Source: a virus
IMG/VR virus record: IMGVR_UViG_3300046820_000296
Location: 1-36,212 of that record
Reading direction: 5' to 3' (one strand)
Length of the DNA: 36,212 nt
Positions within the stretch are counted from its first letter, which is position 1. Each line of letters starts with the position of its first letter. Positions 8,728 to 17,694 of the stretch are shown one piece after another. The notes below the pieces were generated by a model, which worked only from the letters and a program-made list of their open reading frames with translations, ran no database searches and was not told where the DNA came from. The translations under genes and the position numbers were made by a program.

Positions 8728-9504
8728 TTACCGGACACGCCCATCAGCGTAGGCTTGCATGATTTCAGGCTCTAACGCTTCATAACGATCCGGATCATTC
8801 ATTCGCAGCCGAATAAGGTCGGCCCGACGATAAACTCTCTTCGATGATTCACCAGTACCTCCGGTATCGACAGTAGCAGCTTTTAAGTTCTGCTTCAATG
8901 TCTCTTTACCTTTGGTCGCTACCTGTTGCGTCTTAACTTGTTTAAGTTGCTTAAAGGTAGACAACAATTCATTTGCGCTGTCGTAATCAAACTCAGCATC
9001 GGCTCTAGCGTACAACTGAGTGCGAACGGGAGATTGTTTTACCCACTCCGCAAACTCAGGATCTTGAACAATAGCACCGAAGTCAGGATGTTCTTGACTT
9101 AGCTTCTGTTGAATCTGCATCTTCTTAAATTCCTGAGCACTTTGTCGTGCAGCGAGAACATCTGGATGCTTGTCAATAGAATTACGAATTGCCTTCTGAG
9201 GATCTTCAAAGAAGTCAATTTCAGGCTCTGCTTCAGTAGGTGCAGCAGTTTTACTCGATAGACTTTGTTTCAACAATTCATCAGCAAGTTTACGAACCTC
9301 GCCAACTTCTTGTGCCTGTTTACCAATGAGCTTCTCAGCCTCTTGGTGCATCTTGATGATCTCCTGTGCGGACTTCCCTTTGTATTTCTCAGGGATTGTG
9401 TCTTCACTGGCGTGATCTTCTTCAATCTTGGGCGGTGTTGCGGTGAGTTGTTCAACTACGTCGAGTTCACCTACAGTACTATCTTCGTTATCATCTACTA
9501 ACAT
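8728..9504 (-). CDS. Capsid scaffold protein
   Basis: The product has 258 residues and is acidic at the start and charged-helical throughout. It carries the signature IPEKYKGKSAQEIIKMHQEA (about residues 38-57) and GKQAQEVGEVRKLADELLKQ, typical of podovirus scaffolds. The last 40 residues are basic (SSKRVYRRADLIRLRMNDPD), which is the part of scaffolds that usually docks to coat protein. The gene is directly upstream of the capsid gene and has an AAGGA ribosome site about 9 bases from ATG. The likely role is procapsid assembly followed by exit before DNA packaging. Confidence 0.88.
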   Translation of the reverse strand: MLVDDNEDSTVGELDVVEQLTATPPKIEEDHASEDTIPEKYKGKSAQEIIKMHQEAEKLIGKQAQEVGEVRKLADELLKQSLSSKTAAPTEAEPEIDFFEDPQKAIRNSIDKHPDVLAARQSAQEFKKMQIQQKLSQEHPDFGAIVQDPEFAEWVKQSPVRTQLYARADAEFDYDSANELLSTFKQLKQVKTQQVATKGKETLKQNLKAATVDTGGTGESSKRVYRRADLIRLRMNDPDRYEALEPEIMQAYADGRVR

Positions 9505-9553
9505 ATACTAATTCCTTTTCCTGCCACACGTATAAGATGTATGGTTCTAGGAC

Positions 9554-9582
9554 ACTATATTTAAAATAAACTCGGTCGTTAA
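9554..9582 (-). promoter_or_regulatory. Sigma-70-like promoter before scaffold and capsid genes
   Basis: Read on the minus strand, a -35 TTAACG (9577-9582; 4 of 6 consensus) is followed by a 17-base spacer and a -10 TATAGT (9554-9559; 5 of 6). The site lies in the 82-base gap between the zinc-ribbon gene and the scaffold gene and would give a leader of about 45 bases. Its location just before the genes needed in highest amount supports it. Confidence 0.5.
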
Positions 9583-9586
9583 TGAC

Positions 9587-9820
9587 TTATGAGTTCTGCT
9601 TTCTTTCTACGGCAAGCTTCTCAGCTCGCTTTCGTTCCCATGAGTCATAAGCTGTCGGAAAAGAGCCTGTCCAGCCTTCTAACTTCATGGTAGGTGCGCT
9701 AACTACTCTCTTAGAATCAGAACCACATTCCCGACAGGGAGTTGCGTGGCACTCTGTGTCTACAAAAGCATCAGTGCGATGACCGTTCTCACATAAGAAT
9801 TCAAAGATACGACGAGGCAT
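9587..9820 (-). CDS. FmdB-like zinc-ribbon protein
   Basis: The 77-residue product starts MPRRIFEFLCENGHRTDAFV and has Cys10, His14, Cys24, Cys29 and Cys32 (CRECGSDSKRVVSAP). This is the CxxC ribbon arrangement of FmdB-family proteins, in which 'C-CG' is followed by 'vSAP'. The C-terminus is charged helix. Such small ribbons are common beside phage capsid genes, with unknown role; nucleic-acid binding or regulation of late genes is a guess. The start overlaps the stop of the 85-residue gene (TAATG), so translation is coupled. Confidence 0.7.
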   Translation of the reverse strand: MPRRIFEFLCENGHRTDAFVDTECHATPCRECGSDSKRVVSAPTMKLEGWTGSFPTAYDSWERKRAEKLAVERKQNS

Positions 9821-10077
9821 TACACTTCACCAGTCTCTTGCAAATCCTTATAAGTACGGCTGTAGGCTTCCTTCAAGCCATATAACCAGTTCAAAATATC
9901 CATCTGTCCACGACGAAAGTCTAGATTGTGTGTTTCCGTGACAGAAGATAGTTTGTCGTAGCTATCCTTTACTTTGAGGATGTCTTCCATGAGATCTTTC
10001 CACCCTTGAGTGGACATCATGTCGAAGGCATCATCGTAGAATTTCGATAAATCTTGTACAGTTAGTTCTTTTTCCAT
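9820..10077 (-). CDS. Conserved phage hypothetical protein, helical
   Basis: The 85-residue acidic, all-helical product contains the segment NLDFRRGQMDILNWLYGLKE (about residues 50-69). I associate this motif (RGQ-DILNWL) with small proteins encoded next to phage zinc ribbons before the scaffold gene. No enzyme motif is visible. It is the first gene after the promoter at 10109-10137, with a leader of about 25 bases and only a weak ribosome site (ATAGG, 12 bases before ATG). It may be an assembly chaperone; this is inferred only from its neighbours. Confidence 0.6.
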   Translation of the reverse strand: MEKELTVQDLSKFYDDAFDMMSTQGWKDLMEDILKVKDSYDKLSSVTETHNLDFRRGQMDILNWLYGLKEAYSRTYKDLQETGEV

Positions 10078-10108
10078 GTAAGGAGAACCTATCAGTTAAT
10101 AAGTACGT

Positions 10109-10137
10109 AATGTATACTATTTTGTACTCTTTGTCAA
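10109..10137 (-). promoter_or_regulatory. Strong sigma-70-like promoter for the capsid operon
   Basis: On the minus strand the -35 is a perfect TTGACA (10132-10137). It is followed by 17 bases and a -10 TACATT (10109-10114; 4 of 6). It sits in the 79-base gap after the adhesin gene and faces the 85-residue gene. The expected start is near 10102. Confidence 0.75.
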
Positions 10138-10156
10138 CCCCTTATGAGTACTTTTT

Positions 10157-12841
10157 TTAGAAAAACATTAGAAAATTACCACCTACGCCACTAGCGGGGG
10201 CTACAACAGTGCCGTTGATGTAGCTGACGTTCAAATAGTTAATGCCACCACCAGCGGTAAACGTCAATCCTGTGTTGTTACCCGCATCAGTTGAGTTAGC
10301 ACCCATGAACCAAGTAGAGCCTTTTTGTAAGGTTGCTTGGGTAGTGTTAGTTGACCCTAACGTAACAAGGTTAACTAAAGCGCCTGTTAAGTTAAAGTTG
10401 GTAAAAATATTAGTCGTACCGCCTGTGAACAATACGCTTGTAAGGTTTACAGTGTTGGTTAGGTTGCTAAAGGTGTTGTTACCTGAAACCGTTAGCGTAC
10501 CAATACCGCCTTGATTCAATGTGCAGTTATATGTAGAGCCGCCGCCTACAAAGGTCTTGGCAGTAGCGGCAGTCATTGAGATCGTGCCTGTGCCTGTTCC
10601 TGCTGTAGTTGTGAATCCTGTGGGTGCTGCGTTGTTAAATGACGTTGTGTTTGCGTCAGGACAAACTAAAGTGCCGCCGTTAAAGGTTAGGTTTTTTGTT
10701 CCTGTGGACGTTGAGAAGCGAGTGCCAACTGTTAATGTTTTACCGTTTAAGTTCAAAGTGCCATTAGCTATACTAGCGGCTCTTGTAGAACCCATTGTTA
10801 AAGCATCTTCAAGTCGAAATGTTCCGCCAACGCCATTAAAATTAAGTGGGAAATCTATTGTCTTACCGTTTGTAGTAATCTGCTGAATGCCGCTAGTTCC
10901 TGCAAAAGTCATAGCGTTTACAACAGGAGTAAGCGTCATACCAGTAGAAAGCGTTAAGTTTCCATAGATTATTCCAGTTCCCGTTGAACCTAGCGTACCC
11001 GCAAAACCTGTAAAGTTAACATTTCTTGCTGTTGTACTAACTCCAAAAAAAATAGTCAACACATAAGTACCGCCAGTAAAATTAAAACTTATAGAGTTAG
11101 TTTCTGATAATTGGCCTGTGGATACAGTAATAGCAGTAGAACCTGTACTTGTGACGTTAACTACTTGAGTACCTGTTGTAGTTAATCCTGTAGTTGTTGC
11201 TGTAGTCCATACAGTACCCGTACCTGTACAAGTAATGTTACCTGTGCCAAAAGCAATGGTTCTAGTGTTTGAGTTGGTTGAACTAAAATTGCCTGTGCTT
11301 AATGTGTATGACTGAAGGTCTAACGTGCCTTGAGTTAGCGTTGTTGCTCCTGTTAAGGCTGTTGGGGTTGTCATTGCATCTTGCAAAGTAACTGAGCCAC
11401 TTGGACTGTTAATTGTGATGGCTTGAGCAAACGGCACACCAGCACTTGTAATTTGCTGTGTTGTGCGCCCCGCAAACGTGTAACTACCCGATACGTTGCT
11501 TGCATTTGTTACGCCCGTTCCACATATCCAATTGCCATGAATTATTGGGGTGTTTGATAATATTCCTAACGTCATAGTGTTTGACGTTCTTAACGACATA
11601 TCTATTGTGCCAATGTTATAACTGGCGTTAATATTTACCGTTGTGCCAGAAGAAGGATATGTAGCAGCAGGAAAGATGGCAGTATCTTGCGCCAACGGGA
11701 ACATAGTTGCGTCTAATGCACCGCCTGATGTAGCAGACCATGCCCCTGACGCTGATGTTCCCCAGTTTGCACCTAATGTTGATCTATAATAAACAGTCTT
11801 AGCAGCGTCAAATGTGATGTTGCTATTACCTTTACAGTCACCTAAACGAGTACCTGTAAACGGACTTCCTGCGCCAGAGGCAATAATGTCTCTAAAGTCA
11901 ACGTCAGTTAATGATTCTGCGGCGCAAGTTAATGTGCGCGGAGTACCAATCGTGTCAGAGGTAATAAATGTGCGATATGCCGCAGCAGTACCCGCGCTGA
12001 CTGTAAATGTTCCGTTAATTGTTTGGTTTGCGCTGATTGTTAGTGTAGTAATGCCAATCGTTGTTCGACCTGTTACCGATAAATTATTAAATGTATTTGC
12101 ACCTGTAATAACGTCAGAACCTTGAGCAGTAGATGTGAACGCTACATCGTAATAAGTTAACCCGCCACCAGCAAAAGTTGGTCCTGTACCGCTTGATAAA
12201 TTTATTGTTGATGTTCCTGCATTTAAAGTTGCGTTAGTGCTAGTTGCCATACTCCAAGCAGTACCGTTAGAACTCAATGTTATTGTGGAAGCGTTTAAAT
12301 TTATTGTTCTTGCGTTTGAGTTGCTAGATGAAAATGTTGAAGCAGTAATAGCATAATTACTTACTGAAGTATCAAAAGTTCCATTAATAAGCGATAAAGT
12401 AGAAGTTCCTAAATTAAGTGCAGAACCAAGAGTCCACCCACCACCTACACCATCAAATGTAACTGTTGAAAGAGATACGCCGTTAGTGGTTACAGTTTTG
12501 CCTGTAGTGGTGGCGTTAAATGTAGTTGTGCCTGTATAGGTACGGGTAAAGTTAGTAGCTTGAAATGTAAGACTGCCTGAAACTGTCAAACCAATGCTTG
12601 TTCCAGCAAGGGTCATCGTGCCATCAAGACCTGACGCTGTGAAGTCGTTACAGACCCTTGGCGATGTTGCCATAGTGACTGTAAATGCACCTGTGCCTAC
12701 GTTTGAATTGGCGTTAAAGAATACGTTATCTGCGGCAGTAGGAACGGAAGCACCACTAGCCCCGCCTGAAGTGGCAGACCAGTTAGCTGTGCTAGTACCG
12801 TCCCAAGTACCCGTTCCACCTACCCAATAACGATCAGCCAT
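10157..12841 (-). CDS. Giant repetitive virion adhesin (beta-helix-like)
   Basis: The product has 894 residues. A Trp-rich module at residues 4-42 (YWVGGTGTWDGTSTANWSAT, then VPTAADNVFF) returns in diverged form near residues 350-395 (NWGTSASGAWSATSGG, FPLAQDTAIF). Between and after these are many short beta repeats rich in Thr, Asn, Ser and Gly (for example NARTINLNASTITLSS and NTRTIAFGTGNITCTG). This is the plan of a right-handed beta-helix or stacked-sheet adhesin without an enzyme motif. It starts as TAATG with the 55-residue gene and belongs to the portal operon. The inferred role is host-surface or glycan binding. Composition is lower in C and more repetitive than its neighbours, compatible with acquisition or rapid evolution. 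Confidence 0.7.
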   Translation of the reverse strand: MADRYWVGGTGTWDGTSTANWSATSGGASGASVPTAADNVFFNANSNVGTGAFTVTMATSPRVCNDFTASGLDGTMTLAGTSIGLTVSGSLTFQATNFTRTYTGTTTFNATTTGKTVTTNGVSLSTVTFDGVGGGWTLGSALNLGTSTLSLINGTFDTSVSNYAITASTFSSSNSNARTINLNASTITLSSNGTAWSMATSTNATLNAGTSTINLSSGTGPTFAGGGLTYYDVAFTSTAQGSDVITGANTFNNLSVTGRTTIGITTLTISANQTINGTFTVSAGTAAAYRTFITSDTIGTPRTLTCAAESLTDVDFRDIIASGAGSPFTGTRLGDCKGNSNITFDAAKTVYYRSTLGANWGTSASGAWSATSGGALDATMFPLAQDTAIFPAATYPSSGTTVNINASYNIGTIDMSLRTSNTMTLGILSNTPIIHGNWICGTGVTNASNVSGSYTFAGRTTQQITSAGVPFAQAITINSPSGSVTLQDAMTTPTALTGATTLTQGTLDLQSYTLSTGNFSSTNSNTRTIAFGTGNITCTGTGTVWTTATTTGLTTTGTQVVNVTSTGSTAITVSTGQLSETNSISFNFTGGTYVLTIFFGVSTTARNVNFTGFAGTLGSTGTGIIYGNLTLSTGMTLTPVVNAMTFAGTSGIQQITTNGKTIDFPLNFNGVGGTFRLEDALTMGSTRAASIANGTLNLNGKTLTVGTRFSTSTGTKNLTFNGGTLVCPDANTTSFNNAAPTGFTTTAGTGTGTISMTAATAKTFVGGGSTYNCTLNQGGIGTLTVSGNNTFSNLTNTVNLTSVLFTGGTTNIFTNFNLTGALVNLVTLGSTNTTQATLQKGSTWFMGANSTDAGNNTGLTFTAGGGINYLNVSYINGTVVAPASGVGGNFLMFF

Positions 12842-13008
12842 TAGACCTCCTCGTCAGATGGAGGGGCAGTAACTACAGCAATCCAGTTGTCTAGACGCTG
12901 TTGCTTCATTGCTTCAATTTCAGCATCTGTGTAAGTGTGATCATCAGGCAAATGCAAAGCATCAGCAAACTTTCCGTACTGTGTATCAAAAGAGAAATCA
13001 ATTTTCAT
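12841..13008 (-). CDS. Small conserved phage protein (55 aa)
   Basis: An ATG at 13008 opens 55 codons ending in TAA at 12841-12843; its last base is the first base of the adhesin ATG (TAATG). The product starts MKIDFSFDTQYGKFADALHL, continues PDDHTYTDAEIEAMKQQRLD and ends in an acidic tail. This is a recognisable small phage protein whose typical shape is beta hairpin, PDDH turn, then helix. It lies between the collagen-like fibre and the adhesin, so it may be a fibre-associated or assembly factor. Function is unknown. Confidence 0.65.
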   Translation of the reverse strand: MKIDFSFDTQYGKFADALHLPDDHTYTDAEIEAMKQQRLDNWIAVVTAPPSDEEV

Positions 13009-13023
13009 TTTTTATATCAATCC

Positions 13024-14328
13024 TTATGCTTGAGTTGCTACTGCAATTACATCCCATCGGGTGTTGTTAGCATTATATATGCAACCGACATACGTTGTCT
13101 TACTTATTGTTGTCGCTGTTGGCAAAGTTACACCGATAACCGTGTAAGTTGAATCCCAAGTCAATGTTCTGCTAGTTCCGTTATCTAACAACCTAAAGAT
13201 TAACTTATCTCCATTCGTAGGAGTACCAGTAGGAGCGTTAATTGTCAAGTTAGCCGCTAGTGCTGTGTAAGCGTAGATGTCTCCAACAGATACATCAGGT
13301 GTCAAGGACGAAGCACTTGCAGCTGATACATCCCTAGGGTCAATACGCTTGTTTGTGAGCGTCTCAGTACCTGAGTAGGTAACAATAGAGGCTCCAGCAA
13401 GCGTTGTAGCGCCTGTACCGCCATTGGCGATAGCTACAGTGCCAGTTACGTTAGAGGCAGTACCTGTGGTGTTCTGGTTTAACGTAGGAAACGTACAGTT
13501 AGTTAACGTACCACTAGAAGGAGTACCTAACGCACCACCTGAGACTACATAGCCAGCGGAAGCGTGATTACCCCATCCGTAAGCTGTGTCCCAATTAGCT
13601 TGACTAGCTGTCGTAGGAATAGCGTACCCTGAAGTCATTGACAACGCTAGAGTACCTGATGTAGTCACAGGAGAACCTGTAACAGTCAACCCTGTAGGCG
13701 CAGTTAAACCTACCGAGGTCACAGTGCCGCTACCGCTTGATACCGTAGCCCATGAAGCATCCGTACCATCAGTGGTTAGAAACTTACCTGCATTTCCTGT
13801 TTGATCTGGGAGAGATGAGCCACTAACAGCAGGATTATTGAAGAAAACCTTGAGTTTCTCAGTGGTGTCTAATGGGAGAACTTCACCAGCATTGATTTCT
13901 TTACCATCAGTCAGAGTAATGACGAGTGAACCATCAAAGTCAACCCTAGCATCAGCTACGCCTACGCCTTGTTCACCGTCTTGACCGTCTTTACCATCAA
14001 CACCTCTAGGGCCTTGGATGCCGGGAGCACCGTCTAAGCCTCTATCGCCTTGCTCACCTTTAGGGCCTTGGATACCATCTTTACCTGAGGTGATTGACGC
14101 TGTTTTGCTCTCGATGAAGCCTGAAAGCTCATTGAAGCGGTTCTCTACGTTCTCTTGGATCTTCTTAACGGCTGCGATGACCATCTGAGCCTGAGTTTGA
14201 GACTCAAGTTTCATCTGTTCAGCCTTCAAAGCTGGAAGATTAGCTTGGATGTCCTTAACTAAGGCGAGTTTCTCTGCCTCAGAGAGATCTGAGATACCTA
14301 ATTTGGCTTCCAAGTCTTCTAGTTTCAT
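13024..14328 (-). CDS. Collagen-like tail fibre protein
   Basis: The product has 434 residues. Residues 1-75 form a charged coiled coil. Residues about 82-122 are Gly-X-Y collagen repeats (GKDGIQGPKGEQGDRGLDGA and onward). Thr/Ser/Gly-rich fibre repeats follow (ANGGTGATTLAGASIVTYSG, ETLTNKRIDPRDV), then a compact C-terminal domain (SVGDIYAYTALAANLTINAP to the end). Trimeric collagen shafts are common in phage fibres, and the C-terminal domain probably contacts the receptor or trimerises. The start overlaps the portal stop by 4 bases. A second fibre lies at 3977-4843 and a giant adhesin just downstream, so the virion may carry several receptor-binding proteins. Confidence 0.82.
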   Translation of the reverse strand: MKLEDLEAKLGISDLSEAEKLALVKDIQANLPALKAEQMKLESQTQAQMVIAAVKKIQENVENRFNELSGFIESKTASITSGKDGIQGPKGEQGDRGLDGAPGIQGPRGVDGKDGQDGEQGVGVADARVDFDGSLVITLTDGKEINAGEVLPLDTTEKLKVFFNNPAVSGSSLPDQTGNAGKFLTTDGTDASWATVSSGSGTVTSVGLTAPTGLTVTGSPVTTSGTLALSMTSGYAIPTTASQANWDTAYGWGNHASAGYVVSGGALGTPSSGTLTNCTFPTLNQNTTGTASNVTGTVAIANGGTGATTLAGASIVTYSGTETLTNKRIDPRDVSAASASSLTPDVSVGDIYAYTALAANLTINAPTGTPTNGDKLIFRLLDNGTSRTLTWDSTYTVIGVTLPTATTISKTTYVGCIYNANNTRWDVIAVATQA

Positions 14329-16382
14329 TTATTGAGACCTTCAGTCAAGCTTTTCAAGAATTCAGCATCAGATTTGCTCTGTTCGTTCCTGTGCTGGCTC
14401 ATTTGAAGCTCAACAATCTTCGCTTTGTTCTTGATGTCAGCTTCTTTGAGCATTAAGTCAGCAATTTTAACACGTTTCTCGAACTCTTGTGAAGCTAATT
14501 GATCATTATTAGGCAAGTTTTGAGTCGTAGAAGCGATAATCTTAGCTTCAACTTCCTTAGGCTTCAACTGAGTCTCCACCATTGTGTTCATAGCCTCAGC
14601 TTCGTTGCGTTTAGCTTGAGTAGTGTTCACTGCAATCTGAGCCTGAGCAGCTTGGATAGCCAGTTGTTGCTGCATTTGCTGCATCTCTTGTGCCTGAGGG
14701 TCAGGTTGAGCCATCTGATCGAGAGCTGCAATCATCTCAGCGCGGTTAGACAGAGAGGAGTTAGCGATAACACCCTTCAAGATCAAGGGCAACACTGGAG
14801 TATTCGGGCCTAAGGTCTGTAAGAGAGCGATGAACTGAGACTGTTCGTACTCACGAGCCATGATACCCAGAGTTGCTGTAGGTACGAAGTTCAAGTCAGC
14901 TGAAGGATAACGCTCAGGATCAAACTGCATGAACCTGAATGCTGCCTTCTTGATGAAAGGAGACAGGAAGTCCTCTTGGAAGTTCGTCAAGGTGCGCTTA
15001 TTCTTCTTAATCAACGAAGCCACAGCCATCGAGATACCACCTTGGGAGGCATCACGGGAGACTTGGGAGATCATACCATTGGTGTCCATCGTACCAGTAG
15101 CTTGCAGGAGCATACGCTCGAAGTTCTGAGCTGCCGCCGGAGCGTTACCATCTGTGCTACCGAACTTGAACGGCATCATGATCTCGGAGGGATTACCGTT
15201 AGTCAGGAGGGCCTTACCGGGCTTAACTTCAAACTTAGCACCACGAGGCAAGCGAGTAGCATCCATAGCGATCATGGGCGATGTAGTCAACGCCAATGAG
15301 TCTAGGTAGGCACGATACTGAGCATCGATGGCCTTTTGCATATTGTAAGCCTTCTCAACGACACCGCGACCCAACAGACGGTTAGGCACTGTATCGTCTT
15401 GGTACGTCATGATAGGACGATCCTTCATCATGTAAGGATTCTCTTCAGCCTTTAGGAGCAAGGAGCCATTACCGATAACGATGATAGCCTCTACGAGATC
15501 GGAGTAGTCATCAGCTGCTGAGTCTTCAGGGAAGAGATCTACAACTTCCTTACCGTCCCCTTCGAGTTGCTCCAAGTACTCACGAGGCACTAAGCCGTAG
15601 TACGTGAGCATCGTAGCTTTACCGTCTTGGTACTGACGTAGTTCCTGAGTAGCCTCTAGAGAGTCATCGTCCATGTAAGGGGAGATGTCTACCTTGCGAT
15701 AGATACCTGACTCCATACCAGCTACGATCTTATGCAAGCTCACAGGCTTCTCAATCGCTACACCCATACAGTCATCCACCGATGTACCGTTAGGGTCAAA
15801 CAAGAAGTTCTTAGGGTTGATAGGGTTCAAGGAGACGGAGATACGATCCTTCTCAACTACTCCAATGGCTGCTTGACCCATCACACCGGGGATAGCCTGA
15901 GTAGTTGGGGTGTACTCTTTAACAGTCTTCACAACCAACTCACCGATACCTGTACCGTAGATCTTAGCCATCAAGCCAATCTGGTCGATACTCTTACGGA
16001 TCTTATCCTTGTTGAAGTCTTCCATCATCATGGCCTTCAACATACCTACGTCGATAGGCTGACCGTTGATGTCCTTAACGTCATCTTCAATGTCGAAGAA
16101 CTCACCTTGACCGAACACAGCTTCCATGATCTCAGCATGAGATGTCTCAACAGCTTGCTGAGTGGCAGGGGAGATGATACGTGAACGCTCTGACTCACGG
16201 GTGGAGTCACTAGCTTGCCATTGACCACGGAAGATACGCTCGTACTCTTCCCAGTTATCAATGTAGTTAGCGTCACGGAAGTCACGCCAGCGCTCAATGT
16301 GATCCATCACCCATGAGACTAGCTCTTTGTCGTTCTCAGACGGCTCTTCAAATTGAGCGTCATTGTTCATGTTTTCAGCCAT
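14325..16382 (-). CDS. Portal protein
   Basis: The product has 685 residues, a usual length for P22-type portals. The N-terminal part (WVMDHIERWRDFRDANYIDN, about residues 29-48; RSRIISPATQQAVETSHAEI, about 86-105) and the segment QDDTVPNRLLGRGVVEKAYN (about 327-346) are typical portal elements. The C-terminal 130 residues are a Gln/Ala/Glu-rich coiled coil (QAQEMQQMQQQLAIQAAQAQ), which matches portal barrel regions. The dodecameric ring is the channel through which TerL pumps DNA. The gene has its own promoter at 16410-16438 and an AGGA ribosome site 7 bases before ATG. Confidence 0.92.
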   Translation of the reverse strand: MAENMNNDAQFEEPSENDKELVSWVMDHIERWRDFRDANYIDNWEEYERIFRGQWQASDSTRESERSRIISPATQQAVETSHAEIMEAVFGQGEFFDIEDDVKDINGQPIDVGMLKAMMMEDFNKDKIRKSIDQIGLMAKIYGTGIGELVVKTVKEYTPTTQAIPGVMGQAAIGVVEKDRISVSLNPINPKNFLFDPNGTSVDDCMGVAIEKPVSLHKIVAGMESGIYRKVDISPYMDDDSLEATQELRQYQDGKATMLTYYGLVPREYLEQLEGDGKEVVDLFPEDSAADDYSDLVEAIIVIGNGSLLLKAEENPYMMKDRPIMTYQDDTVPNRLLGRGVVEKAYNMQKAIDAQYRAYLDSLALTTSPMIAMDATRLPRGAKFEVKPGKALLTNGNPSEIMMPFKFGSTDGNAPAAAQNFERMLLQATGTMDTNGMISQVSRDASQGGISMAVASLIKKNKRTLTNFQEDFLSPFIKKAAFRFMQFDPERYPSADLNFVPTATLGIMAREYEQSQFIALLQTLGPNTPVLPLILKGVIANSSLSNRAEMIAALDQMAQPDPQAQEMQQMQQQLAIQAAQAQIAVNTTQAKRNEAEAMNTMVETQLKPKEVEAKIIASTTQNLPNNDQLASQEFEKRVKIADLMLKEADIKNKAKIVELQMSQHRNEQSKSDAEFLKSLTEGLNK

Positions 16383-16409
16383 TAGGTATCCTAATTAGGT
16401 TATGCGCGG

Positions 16410-16438
16410 AATATATCACAAAAGTAGTAATTTGTCAA
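16410..16438 (-). promoter_or_regulatory. Strong sigma-70-like promoter for the portal operon
   Basis: On the minus strand a perfect -35 TTGACA (16433-16438) is followed by a 17-base spacer and -10 TATATT (16410-16415; 5 of 6). The TGA inside the -35 is the terL stop codon, so gene end and promoter are fused. The predicted start is near 16403. A 10-bp palindrome CCTAATTAGG (16390-16399) lies in the leader between the start site and the portal ATG and could be an operator. Confidence 0.8.
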
Positions 16439-17694
16439 TACCCAGATATAATATCGAGTACTTCGTGATCGTCTTCTTCGTAGTCTTGCTGGTAGTTGCT
16501 CATCGCCAGTTGGTCAACGTAAGACAAGGAGTCAATCAAGTCATCGTGAACACCTGTGGCGGGGAACATAATGAATTGATCCTCAAATTGCTTCCAATCC
16601 TCATCGACGTTCAAGGAGATACGTCCATGCTCGAAGCGACCTTGTAAGGCCCATACGACCCTATCTGTCTTCTTCTTGTTACCGTGGGTGAGGTCGTGGA
16701 TGTGCGTATACACATTGTTCTTTCTCATCAAGTCTTGAAGGTAGTGCATCACAGCATTCTTCAAGGCTCCTCGCTCGATACCCACAGCGACAGGTTGATA
16801 CTCTTTCACAGCTAGAAGGATCTTCGAGGCAGTCTCCCTGATGTCCCAACGTCCGTGGATGATCTTCTTAACCCACCAGTCACCATTGTCTAGGATCTTA
16901 CAGACGGTGATAGCTGATTCATCTAGTCTCTTCTTAGAGGCTCCAGCGTTCTTAGCGACATCCTCGAAGCCAGCTAAGTCGATAGCGATAACGTAGTCAC
17001 CGTACTGAGGTTCATCTTTGTACTTTAACCACTCTTCCTTGAACAAGTCACTACCTGCTGTGTCGAAACTGGATAAATATTCTTGCTTGAAGGCGAAGGA
17101 GCTTAGAGTCCTCTCAGCAGCTTCAATCTCCTTAGGATCGATAGTCTCGTTGTCCTTGGTGGTGAAGTGCCATGACTGCCACTCCTCGTCCTTACCTTCT
17201 TGTCCTAGGTTAAAAACATCGTAGAACCAGTTACGACCACTAGGAGTACTAATAAATAAAGCTCTACCCTTCTTGTCTGACAGGGAAGCTCGAATGATCT
17301 TCTGCCATGTGTCTTCTTTGATAAAGGCACACTCGTCTAGCACGACATATGTAAGAGAAACACCACGGAGACTATCAGGATTATCAGCACCTCGAACGAG
17401 AATCTTACGTCCATTGATTAAGGTAATCTCCAAGTTGTTGACATGGGAAGTCTTGATGACAGGTCTACCTAAGTCAAGTAACAAGTCCCACATAATAGTT
17501 CTAGCTTGTCCTAGGGTGGGTGCTATGTACATCACAGCTGACCCTTCAGGACAGTTCAGAGCCTCAATGAGCAGGGTTACAGCTGAGAGCCTAGACTTAC
17601 CACATCGTCGTCCAGCTGCTACGACCTTGAAGCGATGGGAGTCTTTAAAGACCTCTTGTTGCCACTTCAGTAGTTGGAAGTTAAGAGCCGTCAT
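16435..17694 (-). CDS. terL: Terminase large subunit (TerL)
   Basis: The 419-residue product has the two parts of a packaging motor. The ATPase shows a Walker A-like AAGRRCGKS (residues 26-34), Walker B VVLDE (117-121) and coupling motif STPSG (149-153). The RNase H-like nuclease shows Asp239 in IAIDLAG, Glu307 in GIERGALK, and HDDLIDSL (383-390) with the third acidic cluster. It cuts concatemers and pumps DNA into the procapsid through the portal. The start overlaps the terS stop (ATGA). The length is short but complete for podovirus TerL. Confidence 0.95.
   Translation of the reverse strand: MTALNFQLLKWQQEVFKDSHRFKVVAAGRRCGKSRLSAVTLLIEALNCPEGSAVMYIAPTLGQARTIMWDLLLDLGRPVIKTSHVNNLEITLINGRKILVRGADNPDSLRGVSLTYVVLDECAFIKEDTWQKIIRASLSDKKGRALFISTPSGRNWFYDVFNLGQEGKDEEWQSWHFTTKDNETIDPKEIEAAERTLSSFAFKQEYLSSFDTAGSDLFKEEWLKYKDEPQYGDYVIAIDLAGFEDVAKNAGASKKRLDESAITVCKILDNGDWWVKKIIHGRWDIRETASKILLAVKEYQPVAVGIERGALKNAVMHYLQDLMRKNNVYTHIHDLTHGNKKKTDRVVWALQGRFEHGRISLNVDEDWKQFEDQFIMFPATGVHDDLIDSLSYVDQLAMSNYQQDYEEDDHEVLDIISGY

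Noticed and set aside
15732-16184. 150-codon plus-strand frame opposite portal
   Set aside because: Antisense shadow of portal codon use; composition (His/Leu/Thr-rich) and lack of ribosome site are not gene-like.
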